A stretch of DNA of 64,000 nt, taken from Gautieria morchelliformis (lineage: Eukaryota; Basidiomycota; Agaricomycetes; Gomphales; Gomphaceae). Each line of letters begins with the position of its first letter. Position 1 is the stretch's first letter. The position numbers and the translations under genes were made by a program. A model generated the notes under the pieces. The model was given only the letters and a program-made list of their open reading frames with translations, was not told the origin of the DNA and did no database searches. This document shows, piece by piece, positions 32,546-43,424 of the stretch. The DNA is taken from NCBI GenBank assembly GCA_015179125.1, contig WHVA01000185.1, forward strand, positions 124,001 to 188,000, read 5' to 3'.

Positions 32546-32622
32546 CTTCAGATTCAGACTCAGGATTCCTGAGTCCAAATCTGAAGTATTTTGCCTTCCT
32601 GAGTCAGGAAGGCAAAATACGT
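32546..32622. repeat. Two adjacent long palindromes
   Basis: The first (about 32546-32588) pairs ACTTCAGATT and GACTCAGGA with TCCTGAGTC and AATCTGAAGT with two mismatches. The second (32588-32622) is a perfect 17-bp stem, GTATTTTGCCTTCCTGA and its complement, with a 1-nt loop. Shorter inverted pairs (TGGGAA/TTCCCA) follow to about 32690. Confidence 0.8.
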
Positions 32623-33097
32623 TGAAAAACACTCGTGGGAATTTTTCCCATGAGGTTTTTGGTCGGCCAAATTTTTGGACCAAAAATTTAACATATAAAG
32701 GGTCGTTTATTCAGTATCTAAGTAGGTACATGTCAGTTGTGCCTGTCAATTGCATCAAGATGCATCATACCACTGTGTGAGATGGCCCTTTTGCTTTCTA
32801 AGGGCCCATGCTGCTGCCTGCCCTGTCAGGCTGATCCGGTAAGCACTCATGAACCACCAGGCTCTGTTGATAAAATGTCAGATGACATCCACCAGGCAGG
32901 CATTGAGAGCAGCAAACACAGTTTTTTTTTGCATCATTGAAGGTCCCCTTGGGCACCTGCTGATTTCTGTACTTCACCCACCCCAATACTTAGGCAATGT
33001 GAATAAGTTGACAACTTACCAATTGAACTAAAAATAAATATTAACATCTCAATGGGATTGAGTTCACAGTGGAACTTTGGGAGGAATATGCATTCAT

Positions 33098-33500
33098 TGT
33101 AAGGGCAACCCTAGCTGGTTGTGGAGATCATGCTACCACACAATTGACAAGGGCATAAGGACCCTCAATGTCAGCGAGTCCGTATTATACTACGTTCCAC
33201 AGCCAGGGACAACACTCGGCACCTTCCATCAACCCTGCATCCCCCTGACCTCCCTGACCCTTGATCAACCCTTGATGCCACTTACTACATGAGTCGCTTG
33301 ACTCCCGGCACTGTTCCGAGAGCGGAAGTCAGAGAGTGGAGTGGAATCGGCAAGGCCAATGGAACTGGTGGAAGTTCCCCCAGAAGCGGAACCATTTCTG
33401 AAAGCGGAGTCGGAGATTGAAGTGGAACTGGAAGTGGAATCGTAAATGGAGTTGGAACTTGGCATGGTGCCAGAACTGGAAAACAGGGTGTCCCCTGACA
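33098..33500 (-). mobile_element. Solo LTR of gypsy family A, internally deleted
   Basis: 403 bp from TGTAAGGGCAACC to GGTGTCCCCTGACA on the plus strand. It lacks the segment between the two GACAAGGGG direct repeats found in full-length family-A LTRs. Flanks TTCAT and TTGAT are a likely TSD with one change. CpG content is reduced compared with the young LTRs. Confidence 0.85.
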
Positions 33501-33773
33501 TTGATGGCATGACTGCGGGTGAATGATGCGAGTAGTGAATGGTGAATGGAGCGAACCTAGAGATGGAGGGATGAAGGGGAAAATGGGGGTAACTTGATAT
33601 CTAATAAATGGGTCATGACAGTTGATTTCTTGGCGGAGCATTTGGCGTGGTTGCTTGGTTGAGTCAGTTCACTGAGGCACATCAGAGGAGCAAATCCTCT
33701 CAGAAGCATGGTGCAGAAGAGTACATTCTCATACATTGGTGGTGGGAAAGTGGTGATTAAGGTAGAGAGGTCA

Positions 33774-34050
33774 TCATGGGTGAATGCTCACTTGCAGCAT
33801 GTGGGTGGGGTAGCCTGCCGTTTCTTTACACCAGCCAATGTTCTTGTGGCAAGGAAGGAGTTGTGTGTGGAGACAACATTGGGAAAGTGTGGTTGGAAGG
33901 AGTTGCAGATGCCCAACAGGTAGGGGTTTATGGGTGAATGTGATGTTCCATGTAGATAGTGTAAAGGCTGAGAGGTGTGGGTGTTGGTTCAACAGGGAAG
34001 TTGTGTATTTTGCAGAAGGTAAGGTAGGACTGGAGGTGGGAGCTATAGGT
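33774..34050 (-). pseudogene. Tyrosine recombinase N-terminal fragment
   Basis: The SAM-like core-binding block of a phage-integrase-type recombinase is readable across two frames (TYSSHLQSYLTFCKIHNFP, SLYTIYMEHHIHP, YLLGICNSFQPHFPNV, ATRTLAGVKKRQA). The catalytic R-H-R-Y domain should lie to its left but is missing. Confidence 0.7.
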
Positions 34051-34202
34051 GTGCAGGATGGAGGACTCCACTGCACAGCCAAGTGCAATGGTGCACTCAC
34101 AGTGGAGTTGTTCTGAAGCATGATACCCATGCCCATCATGCGGGCCAGGCAACCAATCCATGCTACCTGATCCCACCATAATATGGATAGCGATCCACAT
34201 AA

Positions 34203-34822
34203 CTAAGCCCATGAGTGTGCAGCATATGTGGGCTGCACTGCAAGTGCCAAACTGCATGCATCTGTCAATGTGGTGCTGACCATTTCATTGATGGTGATGA
34301 TCTGCTTGATCTGCCAGAGTGGGTGCACAGGCCAGTGGTGGTAAGCACCGGACACATCACTTTTGAATAGCCAAGGGGGAGGCCTCTTGTGTTCTCTGTG
34401 GACATTGTGCAGGATTATGCCGAAATCCTGCAGGTTATCCAGCTGGATGGATGAGCCTAGATTGGAAATCCAAGAGTTGGATGAATGAGGCCCCATGCTC
34501 AAGTCGTTGATGAGGCAGAGCTTTGTAGAGTGAGGTTTTGGGGTGCACTGATTGGTGTGCTGTACATCCCTTGGAGCAGGTCAGGGCCAAAGGACCTGTA
34601 TGAGTAATCAAACATTTGGGGTGCATCCTTATATGGGGTTGCAAAAGGCCACACACCTTCTCTGAGGCTTTGGCAGACTGAGGTGACCAGCAGGCGGTTT
34701 GGATGTGAGTCGAGGAGTGACTTGGACCAGTCAATATTGATTGGAGTAATGGTGCAAAACAGATCTGGGTTTTGTGCAATGATGTTCAGTGCCTGTGCAT
34801 CCCTGAGGGCAGCCTCCGGCAC
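34203..34822 (-). pseudogene. Reverse transcriptase fragment of the DIRS/Ngaro-like element
   Basis: Two minus-strand frames give the conserved N-terminal RT blocks: RLLVTSVCQSLREGVWPFAT, then FKSDVSGAYHHWPVHPLWQI and IITINEMVSTTL. The SDVSGAY stretch corresponds to the first catalytic aspartate region. The YVDD box that should follow CTLMGLVMWIAIH is not recognisable, so the enzyme is dead. Confidence 0.75.
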
Positions 34823-35856
34823 AATGGGAAATGGGTCGGCATGCTCTGTGGCATCTGCTGATGGTGACCTCGACGGGGAGTGAGTGCTTAGACCAAATGT
34901 ATCCCTGGGTCCATCTGGGCTGCTTCTATTGCTCAGTTGGTATTACCTTTTTTAGTGCTGGCTTTCTTGGTAGAGTTGCATTCCTTGACTTGGTGCCTTC
35001 CTGAACAGATGAGACAGAGGTGATGGATGGTATTTGCATCCATCACTGGTGCAGCAACCGGCATTGAATTGTCTGCATATTAGCTGCAGGCCACTGGGGT
35101 TGAGACGTGGTCTCTTTACTTTTCTATCTCCTGGTGCTGGTCTGGCAATGAGGTGGCGAGTGAGTAGGTCATTTGAACATGGAGAATGACACAAGAGAAA
35201 GGGTGTTGCCTCTGGAGAGTTGCATTTGGATGGCTCAGTCGAGGTTGATAACCTTGTAGTGTGCACCAGTGTCCTCAAGTGCGGAGAATTAGCAAATGAC
35301 AAACACCTCATATTGCATGAGTTCATCAGCACAATGAGGGTAGGTGTAGAGGATGGCAGCTTTGGTTGCGGCAAAGGTGATCATCCATTCACCATGGGTT
35401 GTGATAGTTTTATTGGGTTTTCCACTCCCACTGCCAGAGGTGAGAGTGATGTCCAGGTCTCTGATGGTTTGTGTGTGCCTGTAATTGGACTCAAGGGTGT
35501 AGTAACCCGTGTAGACTTTATTGAGGTCGATGAAGTGGTCAGTGAGGATGTTGATCCACAGCCCATCAGGGAAACTGGGATAGCCAGGCTATATGACGAG
35601 GCTGTTCTTAGCTGCTAAGGTCAAGAAGGTACTGTGTCTTAAGAGCAAGGGTCTTAGCAATCCAGACTTCGATGGACTGACTCTTAGGCACATGGTGGAG
35701 CTTGACATAGCTGGGTTTGCTCCTGGGCTTGGACTTTCCTTCTCTTAGATCAGACACTTCAACTCGCATATGCAGGTGTTTAGTTCCTCCATCTGCTAGG
35801 TTGTTGCAGTGCTCCAAACCACTCTGACTCTGTCTGGCAGCTGTAAGAATAACTAG

Positions 35857-35928
35857 GCTATACAATGACAAATCAACTCAGTGTTTGCACGGTGTCAAAC
35901 CACTGCTATACGACGACAAATCAACTGT
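35857..35928 (+). repeat. Tandem repeat around a CAGTG palindrome
   Basis: The 21-bp unit CTATACAATGACAAATCAAC(T) flanks both sides of a 27-bp near-palindrome (CAGTGTTTGCACGG...CAAACCACTG), giving a 49-bp period with one full and one partial copy. The same palindrome recurs at 36474-36500. Confidence 0.65.
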
Positions 35929-36238
35929 AGCATACAGGTGAGCGAAATACAATACGAGGGTGTTGGGTGCATTTATGCTCCTGCACCAAAATCAAGCATA
36001 ATGTATTCGATTTATTGTATGGTGTTTCAATCTCTTCTCACATTGTTCTTGTACCATGCATTCATTTCTCTGATTATTTTCGAAAATTTCCAGTCACTTC
36101 CTATCTCTCCATTTCACTGTGTTATCTCTATTTTCACAGGCGGCTGCACCCAGCGGAGTTTGAAATGACTTCGACGCGCGAGCTCTTGGGCGCTAAAGGG
36201 CCGGGTGCACGTATATGCCTTCTGAGACAGGATAGTGC

Positions 36239-36270
36239 TCCTCTCTCAGTGACAATAAATTCACTGAGAG
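36239..36270. repeat. Perfect 12-bp stem hairpin, repeated at 36357-36381
   Basis: CTCTCTCAGTGA pairs with TCACTGAGAGAG across an 8-nt loop. The 25-bp right part recurs at 36357-36381, followed in both places by a GTGAATTTGATTCTAG motif (36322-36337 and 36382-36397). Confidence 0.7.
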
Positions 36271-36476
36271 AGGCGAGTAGTATCTTTTATATTTTCATAG
36301 CATGTTGACTGAAAATCATGTAGTGAATTTGATTCTAGGTATTGTATTAATATAATAGTGACAATAAATTCACTGAGAGAGTGAATTTGATTCTAGCTTT
36401 CTAAGAACTCTACCGAACCTTCCCTGCCATAACCCCGAGTTGCTAACAGAGGGATCGAATAATGTCTTACCTCAGT

Positions 36477-37378
36477 GTTTGCACGGTGTCAAACCACTGA
36501 GGGAGACTTTACATGACAGTAGCTACTTATAATTTCATGAGAACAATAAGACTTGCAATAAAGGAGAATAAAAGAATGTCTTGCGACTGCACAAGACCTA
36601 AAATGGTCAATAATGACCTGCTGACTAAGCAGGGGCTTCGGGCGCTGCGGTTTGCAACTCCAACACTCCCCCTCAAACCATTGACAGCCCGAGTTTGATG
36701 GTGAAATGCTTCACTTTTATGGACGGTAAGGCTTTAGTCAACATATCGGCGACCATATCGTCGGTGGGACAGTACACGAGGCGAATCGTGCCCCATTCAA
36801 CAATCCACCGTATGAAGTGAAAACGTACGTTGATATGCTTCATACATGCTTGATACTGATGGTCTTTTGTCAGTGCGATCGCGGATTGATTGTCGGAAAA
36901 CAGGGTCGTAGGTGAAAGCTGAATGTTAAAGACCTGTTTTATGAGGGAGCGAAGCCAGAGGGCTTCCTTCGCCGCGTGAGTCGTGGTGAGGTATTCACTT
37001 TCCATCATAGACAATGATATGATGTTTTGCCTTTTAGCACTCCAAGAGACTGCCCCTCCATGAATCATGAACACGTAGCTAGAGATCGCGTGACGATCGC
37101 AGGCCATGCTGCCATCAGCGTTGGCATATCCTGTCAGGCCTCCATCTCCATGACCGAATGTTAACCACAGGTGAGCAGTTCCTTTCAGATACTGAAAAAT
37201 TCTCTTGACAGTGTTCCAATGTGTAGGCCCATATTTCATCAAAAAACGCGACACGCATTGGACAGCAAACGCGATGTCAGGCCAAGTCCCAAGTGCGGCA
37301 TACATTAACGAGCCGACAGCTTCTTTATATGGCATGTTGCGCATCATAGCCCACTCGGCTGTAGTTTTGGGAGTTGAG
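36477..37378 (-). mobile_element. Ty1/copia fragment E (pol 3' end, PPT, probable 3' LTR)
   Basis: The minus-strand pol end is followed by a purine tract (TTTGAGGGGGAG, 36666-36679 region) and an LTR start TGTTGGAGTTGC. The probable LTR runs 36665 down to about 36477 (TGTT...AACA ends). The element is cut at 37378, exactly at the LTR end of gypsy D, so D inserted into it. Confidence 0.8.
36673..37378 (-). pseudogene. Copia E RNase H region
   Basis: Reads STPKTTAEWAMMRNMPYKEA, VGSLMYAALGTWPDIAFAVQ, then RNase H blocks GYANADGSMACDRHAISSY, SLSMMESEYLTTTHAAKEAL, FSDNQSAIALTKD, KHINVRFHFIRW and the end MVADMLTKALPS. This is the C-terminal part of copia pol; RT is lost on the right. The surviving part has no stop. 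It is a different lineage from copia H. Confidence 0.87.
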
Positions 37379-37418
37379 TGTAAAGGATGTCGATCTTAGG
37401 ACCTTGTATCACAAGGGC
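37379..37418 (-). repeat. 3' LTR of element D, distal half
   Basis: Starts TGTAAAGGATG on the plus strand and is interrupted after 40 bp by gypsy A2. The first 34 bp match 53079-53112 with one change. Together with 43642-43816 it forms a 215-bp LTR with TGTAAA/TTTACA ends. Confidence 0.85.
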
Positions 37419-37881
37419 TGTCAGGGGACACCCTGTTTTCCATTTCCAGTTCCGACTCCATTTCCGACTCCGCTTCCGATTCCGATTCCATCTCCGCCTC
37501 CGCTCTCGGAAATGATTCCGCTTCTGGGAGAACTTCTACCAGTTCTGTTCGCCTTCCGAGTTCCACTCCAATTTCCGAGTTCCACCCTCGGAACAGTGTC
37601 GGAAATCAAGCGACTCGCGTAATAGGTGACATCAAGGGTCGATCAAGGGTCAGGGAGGTGCAGGGTTGATGGCGGGTGCCAAGTGTTGTCCCTGGCTGCG
37701 CAGCGTAGTATAATACGGGCTCGCTGACATTGGGGGTCCTTAGACTTTTCTCTTTGGATTTCCCCTTGTCAGGTGAGAATCCCCTCTCTTGTATGCTCTG
37801 TTCATTTATACAGACTTTGGATTTCCCCTTGTCAGTTGTGTGGTAGTTTGATCTCCACGACTAGCCAGGGTTGCCCTTACA
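37419..37881 (+). repeat. 5' LTR of gypsy A2
   Basis: TGTCAGGGGACACC to TTGCCCTTACA. It contains two direct copies of GGATTTCCCCTTGTCAG and a run of TTCCG motifs. A promoter is expected here but no TATA box could be assigned with confidence. Confidence 0.96.
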
Positions 37882-38068
37882 GCAGAAAAGTCTCTCCCCT
37901 AGAGGACCGGCGGTCGTACTGCGCGTTGCATTGGCCATAGGTGCGTTCGGAATCGGAGACAGCGACTCGGAGATCGCAACCTCTTCCGCACACACAGCGT
38001 ACGACAGCCCTTCTTCTTACGTCGAGCTCCCAACCCCGGAAATCCCGTCCCACATTTCTCCTTCCGAC

Positions 38069-39244
38069 ATGGATCCGGACGATCGTCTTCGGAATATGGA
38101 GGAGGAATTGACGCGGAACCGGATGAAGACCGACGCGATTGAAACAGCCTTACAAGCGATTTTGGCTAAGTTAGATATTCCACAAGGTGGTGGAAATGAA
38201 ATGTTGGATGATCCGGATTTCGGAAAAGCGGAACTGGCGGAGGAGAGAAAGTCCGCGAAGTTAGCAAAGGTCAAACCCGCAACTCCGGCGGACTTTGATG
38301 GAGATCGGGAGAAGGGACGCGCATTCTTCAACACATGCAGCATCTACTTCGCAATTGTCGGAGACCTCTTTCCGAACGACCAGGCTCGGATTCACTGGGC
38401 ATTGTCCTTTTTCAAGTCGGACCGCGCAGCCCGTTTTGCAAACAAGGTGATCCGACATGAAGCGAAGGGCAAGGGGAACTACTTCCGGGACTGGGACGCC
38501 TTCGAGAAAACATTTTCCGACCAGTTCTGCCCAAAAAATGAGCAGCTCACAGCCCTTACGAAGCTCGAGGGGACCAGCTGGTACCAGGCCAAGGATCCGG
38601 TCGATGACTATATCGATCGCTTCCAGGAGCTCATCGACCTTGCGGAGTATGATGACGACAAGACGATCGTCATCAAATTCCGACGAGGACTTGATCCGAC
38701 ACTCCAGAACCAAGTTGCGCTGCTTGGGGATGGAGCTCCGGACTTTGATGACCCGGAAGGGTGGTACCAAGCTGCACAGAGGGTGTCCCGGAACAGAGAA
38801 GCAAATGAGGCCTTCGTGGAGACGAGCCGGAATATGACGCGCAGTTCCACTCGTCCTACTCCACCTGTGCCAAAACCCGGAAGCGCATTCATTCCCATGC
38901 GGAAAGTATTTCCGACGCTTGCTCCGCCTGCTCCTATTAGGAACCATAGCCCTCCTCCCTCGAAGAGTGGCCCTGCCCCGATGGATGTTGACCGCATGCG
39001 CGGAAAAGGCCGCGGAACTATCACCTGCTTCCGATGTCAACAACCAGGCCACTATGCCCGCGAGTGCCCCCAAGCATTTGACATCCGGCTTATGACCACA
39101 GAGGAGAAACTCGAGCTCCTTCCAGAGTTCCTCGCACTTGCGGACATAAGCGGAGTGCCTACTGCGGAAGGAATTTCCGAAAATGCGGAACATGGCGCAT
39201 CGGAAGCGGAAGATGCGTCGGATTTTGTGACGCGCAGCGGGTGA
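38069..39244 (+). CDS. Gag of gypsy A2
   Basis: Nucleocapsid/capsid protein of about 391 residues that packages element RNA. The start chosen is the first ATG after the LTR in this frame (MDPDDRLRNMEEELTRN). It contains a retrotransposon-gag capsid block (RAFFNTCSIYFAIVGDLFPN, IHWALSFFKSDRAARFANKV, NYFRDWDAFEKTFSDQFCPK, DDYIDRFQELIDLAEY) and a CCHC zinc knuckle (CFRCQQPGHYARECPQ). No stop interrupts it. Pol is open in the -1 frame across about 160 nt before the gag TGA (39242-39244), so -1 frameshifting is the likely way pol is made. Confidence 0.92.
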   Translation: MDPDDRLRNMEEELTRNRMKTDAIETALQAILAKLDIPQGGGNEMLDDPDFGKAELAEERKSAKLAKVKPATPADFDGDREKGRAFFNTCSIYFAIVGDLFPNDQARIHWALSFFKSDRAARFANKVIRHEAKGKGNYFRDWDAFEKTFSDQFCPKNEQLTALTKLEGTSWYQAKDPVDDYIDRFQELIDLAEYDDDKTIVIKFRRGLDPTLQNQVALLGDGAPDFDDPEGWYQAAQRVSRNREANEAFVETSRNMTRSSTRPTPPVPKPGSAFIPMRKVFPTLAPPAPIRNHSPPPSKSGPAPMDVDRMRGKGRGTITCFRCQQPGHYARECPQAFDIRLMTTEEKLELLPEFLALADISGVPTAEGISENAEHGASEAEDASDFVTRSG

Positions 39245-42200
39245 GATGTGTGCCCCTGCTGCCTGTACATAACCGGTTTGCCTGTCTTGAAGTAGAGAAT
39301 GAAAAGCCCCGACTCCCCTCACTTCATACAGACCCACCGGATAAAGTCACACAAAAGCCAAATCCGACACCCCGTCTATCCCGCATCCGCCCTTGGGAGA
39401 GACGCCTTCCGAAGCACTATGTTGTTGCTGCCACCCCTGGCCCCAAGTCACTAGTCATTAAGGTAGAGATCCAGACGACCGATACGGCGGAAGTCAAATC
39501 CGGACCCGCCCTTGTCGATTGCGGGGCCACTGGTCAGTTTATGGACCGGGACTATGTGGAACGGAACCGACTGACCACGCGGAAGTTGCAACGTGCAATC
39601 CCGGTGTTCAATGTGGATGGAAGCCCCAATGAGGCAGGGTCCATCACGGAGATAGTGGACACAATTCTCCGCTACGACGGACACTCGGAACGCACTTCCT
39701 TCGCTGTCACCAGCCTGGGGAAGCAAGACATCATCCTCGGGTTCACCTGGCTTCAAGAGCACAACCCGGAGATCAATTGGCAGACTCGGAAGGTACTGAT
39801 GAGTCGATGTCCAGCCAAGTGTCACATGTGCCGGTCGGAAGTGCGGAAGGAGCGCCAGGAGCAGCGGAAGACCGAACGGCTCATACAGACATGTCGTTCC
39901 GGCCCCCATCCACTGCTTGCAGAAGAAGACTCGGAAGCGGAATTTGACCCGGATCCCCCTTCCAATTCCGATTCCGACGTCATCCGACTCAGCCTGGAAG
40001 ACACTCTGATGGAAGGGGAGCGCTTGCTGTACGTAAACCTTCCGCCGGAGGCGGAACACATCCGCGCCACCGGAAATATTTCGCAACGCCTTGCTGAAGC
40101 CTCTAAGAGGTATGATAGAGTGGAGGCGGAAATTCCGGAGTACCTGCGGGAGTTTGAGGACGTCTTCTCCAAGGAGTCGTTTGATGCCCTGCCTCCGCGG
40201 AAACTGTGGGACCATGCCATCGAGTTGGAGCCTGGGTCGAAGCCCACCAACTGCAAGGTCTACCCGCTGTCACCCAAGGAGCAGGTAGAGCTCGATGCAT
40301 TCCTTGCGGAAAATCTCCGTACAGGGAGGATCCGCCCCTCCAAGTCACCCATGGCATCTCCGGTGTTCTTCATCAAGAAGAAGGACGGCTCGCTCAGACT
40401 TGTGCAGGATTACCGGGCCTTGAATGCGATCACGATCAAGAACCGGTACCCCATTCCGCTCATTTCCGAATTGATCACACAACTCCGCGGGGCGAAGTAT
40501 TTCACTAAGCTGGATGTCCGCTGGGGCTTCAATAATGTCCGGATCCGGGAGGGAGATGAGTGGAAGGCCGCATTCCGCACCAACCGAGGACTCTTCGAGC
40601 CACAGGTCATGTTCTTTGGCCTCACCAACAGTCCTGCCACGTTCCAGACGATGATGAATGACATTTTCCGTGACATGATAGCAGAAGGGGTTGTCTGCGT
40701 CTACCTCGATGACATCCTCATCTTCACAAAAACAATGTCCGAACATCGGGAAGTCGTGCAGAGAGTGCTGGAACGACTCCGGGAGTACAACCTGTGTCTC
40801 AAGCCGGAAAAGTGCGAATTTGAGCGGACGCGGATAGAGTATCTTGGGGTGATTGTGTCGGAAGGAAAGGTGGAAATGGACCCCGTCAAGGTTTCCGGTG
40901 TGTCGGATTGGCCGGTGCCGCGGAACAAGAAGGAAGTCCAGTCCTTCATTGGGTTTGTCAATTTCTACCGGCGGTTCGTCAAGGACTTCTCCTGCCACGC
41001 CCGTGCCCTCTTCGACCTCACCAAGAAGGAGGTTGGATGGCGGTGGGGAGAGCCGGAACAGACTTCCTTTGACAAACTCAAAGAGCTGATCACTTCCGCC
41101 CCGGTCCTGATCTTTCCCGACGACTCTCGCCCTTACCGAGTCGAGGCGGATTCTTACGACGCAGCTACCGGAGCGGTCTTGTCGCAACAGTCATCGGAAG
41201 AAGGTGGGGGGTGGCATCCGATTGCCTTCTTCTCTAAGAGTCTCAGTCCGGTCGAGCGGAACTACGAGATCCATGACAAGGAGATGCTGGCAATCATCCG
41301 AGCGCTGGAGGAGTGGCGACACTTCCTCGAGGGTGCTCTATGCCCATTTGAGATCTGGACAGACCACAAGAACCTTGAGTATTTCCGCACGTCTAAGAAG
41401 TTGAACCGACGACAAGCACGGTGGTCCCTACACCTGTCCCGGTTTGACTTCATGCTCCACCACCGCCCCGGCCGCACCATGGGCAAGCCCGATGCCCTAT
41501 CCCGCCGTGCGGATCATGGAAGCGGAAGCGGAGACAATGCGGATATGACACTGCTCCGCCCAAGTCTCTTTGCAATCCGCGCCCTAGAAGGAGTGACTGC
41601 AGTTGGAGCGGAAGCGGAAATGCTCCGGGACATCCGGAGACAGTACCGGAATGGAGAGAAGGAGGAGTCGGTGGTGAAGGCAGTGGAGGAACTTCGGAAA
41701 GGGCACTCACGGTCTGTACGGGCAGCGGAATGGTCGGAACGGGATGGGCTGCTCCACTTCAGAGGCAAGGTCTACGTTCCAGATGGGGTGGACCTCCGCC
41801 GCCGCATCGTGTCCCAGCACCATGACACGCGGGTCGCTGGGCATGCTGGCAGGTGGAAGACGCTGGAGTTAGTGGCTCGGAATTACTGGTGGCCTCAGAT
41901 GTCCCGCTACATTGGACAGTACGTGAAGACATGTGATCTTTGTCTCCGAACCAAAGCGCAACGACATCCACCCGTCGGAGAACTTGTTCCGCTCCCGATT
42001 CCCGAATCCCGCTGGGACACCATCAGCGTCGACTTCATTGTTGAACTCCCAGAGTCTCATGGCTACGACGCGATCATGAACGTCGTGGATTCGGTAAGCA
42101 AGGTGTCCCACTTCATTCCGATGCACACGACGATCACAGCCCTCGGAGCGGCCCGCCTGTTCCTTGCACATGTCTGGAAGTTGCATGGGCTCCCGAAGCA

Positions 42201-43424
42201 AGTTGTTTCCGACCGAGGTCCGCAGTTTGTCGCGGAACTGACTCGGGAGCTCTACCGCCTGCTCGGCATAAAGCTAGCTACCACCACGGCGTACCATCCG
42301 CAGGGTGACGGACAGACGGAACGGGTCAATCAGGAGTTGGAGCAATATCTCCGCCTCTTTGTCAATGAGAGGCAGGACGACTGGGATGAATTACTTCCGC
42401 TGGCGGAATTCCAATACAACAACCATGTCCATTCCAATACAACAACCATGTCCATTCCGCCACACAACAGACTCCCTTCATGCTCGACTCCGGACGACAC
42501 CCGCGGATGGGCTTCGAACCACGCCAGGCTGAGTCCCGACTCGAGACGGTCAATGAGTTCCGAGACCGCATGGACTCCACCCTTTCGGAAGCCAGGTCGG
42601 CCCTTGCAAAGGCCAAGGATGACATGGCGAGGTACTACAACCAACGCCGGGTTCCTGCCCCAGAGTACCAAGTTGGAGACAAGGTGTATCTAGATGCAAG
42701 GGACATCCGCACCACACGCCCTTCACAGAAGCTTGCCCACCGCTACCTTGGGCCCTTCACAGTGACGCGGAGGGTTGGACGGAATGCATACCGCCTGCGA
42801 CTTCCGATGTCCATGTCCCGCCTCCACCCCGTCTTCAACGTGGTGAAGTTACTCCCTATGCTTGAAGACCCAATTCCAGGTCGGAAGGCTCATCCGCCAC
42901 CTCTGCCAGAGATTGTAGATGGGGAGGAGCACTATGTGGTGGAACGGATCCTGGACAGCCGGTTTGTGCGAGGACAACTCCAATTCCTCGTGAAGTGGGA
43001 AGGGTATGGGTACGAAGAGAATTCGTGGGTCCCGGAGCAAGATGTTTCCGCCCCGGACAAGCTCGGGGAGTTCTATAGGACACATCCCGGTGCCCCTCGC
43101 CGGATCCGCTCGTTGGCATTTCAATCCCTCGTGTCCCGTGCTTCGAGGACGCAGCACGCTAGAGAGGGGGTGATGTCAGGGGACACCCTGTTTTCCATTT
43201 CCAGTTCCGACTCCATTTCCGACTCCGCTTCCGATTCAGATTCCATCTCCGCCTCCGCTCTCGGAAATGATTCCGCTTCTGGGAGAACTTCTACCAGTTC
43301 TGTTCGCCTTCCGAGTTCCACTCCAATTTCCGAGTTCCACCCTCGGAACAGTGTCGGAAATCAAGCGACTCGCGTAATAGGTGACATCAAGGGTCGATCA
43401 AGGGTCAGGGAGGTGCAGGGTTGA
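39082..43424 (+). pseudogene. Pol of gypsy A2 (PR-RT-RH-IN-chromodomain), one frameshift
   Basis: Protease motif VDCGATGQFMD (about 39520). RT with LVQDYRALNAITIKNRYPIP and the catalytic box YLDDILIF (about 40700). RNase H from VEADSYDAATGAVLSQ through WTDHKNLEYF. Integrase with the HHCC finger (HDTRVAGHAGRW ... CDLCLRTK), first Asp in DTISVDFIVEL, second in SDRGPQFVAEL, and [12 protein letters not shown] 23-bp tandem duplication at 42409-42454 then shifts the frame. The second frame gives YQVGDKVYLDARDIRTTRPS, HRYLGPFTVTRRVGRNAYRL and a chromodomain (RILDSRFVRGQLQFLVKWEG). The stop at 43422-43424 lies inside the 3' LTR. All catalytic residues that could be checked are present. Confidence 0.93.
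42409..42454 (+). repeat. 23-bp tandem duplication that breaks A2 pol
   Basis: The 23 bp starting TTCCAATACAACAACCATG occur twice in direct tandem (42409-42431 and 42432-42454) with no difference. As 23 is not a multiple of three, the insertion shifts the frame after LAEFQYNNHVHS. Confidence 0.95.

Larger units (their letters stand above)
33690..35871 (-). mobile_element. DIRS/Ngaro-like tyrosine-recombinase retroelement, decayed
   Basis: Reading the minus strand: a gag-like piece with a C-rich block (about 35000-35100, ICRQFNAGCCTSDGCKYH), then the N-terminal part of an agaric RT family (HPNRLLVTSVCQSLREGVWP, about 34700), the RT core start (WLFKSDVSGAYHHWPVHPLW, about 34350), CTLMGLVMWIAIH, and finally a tyrosine-recombinase N-terminal domain (YSSHLQSYLTFCKIHNFPVE, about 33980-34040, then YLLGICNSFQPHFPN). 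RT followed by a tyrosine recombinase in place of an integrase is the hallmark of the DIRS group. Many stops and frameshifts. The recombinase catalytic half and the terminal repeats were not found. Confidence 0.78.

Noticed and set aside
38261..39337. 358-codon minus-strand ORF opposite gypsy A2 gag
   Set aside because: It mirrors gag, and the matching region of the older A1 copy shows homology in the gag sense. It exists because gag is CpG-rich.
40345..41187. 280-codon minus-strand ORF opposite A2 pol
   Set aside because: It overlaps the RT coding region with catalytic motifs on the plus strand; no motif on the minus strand.
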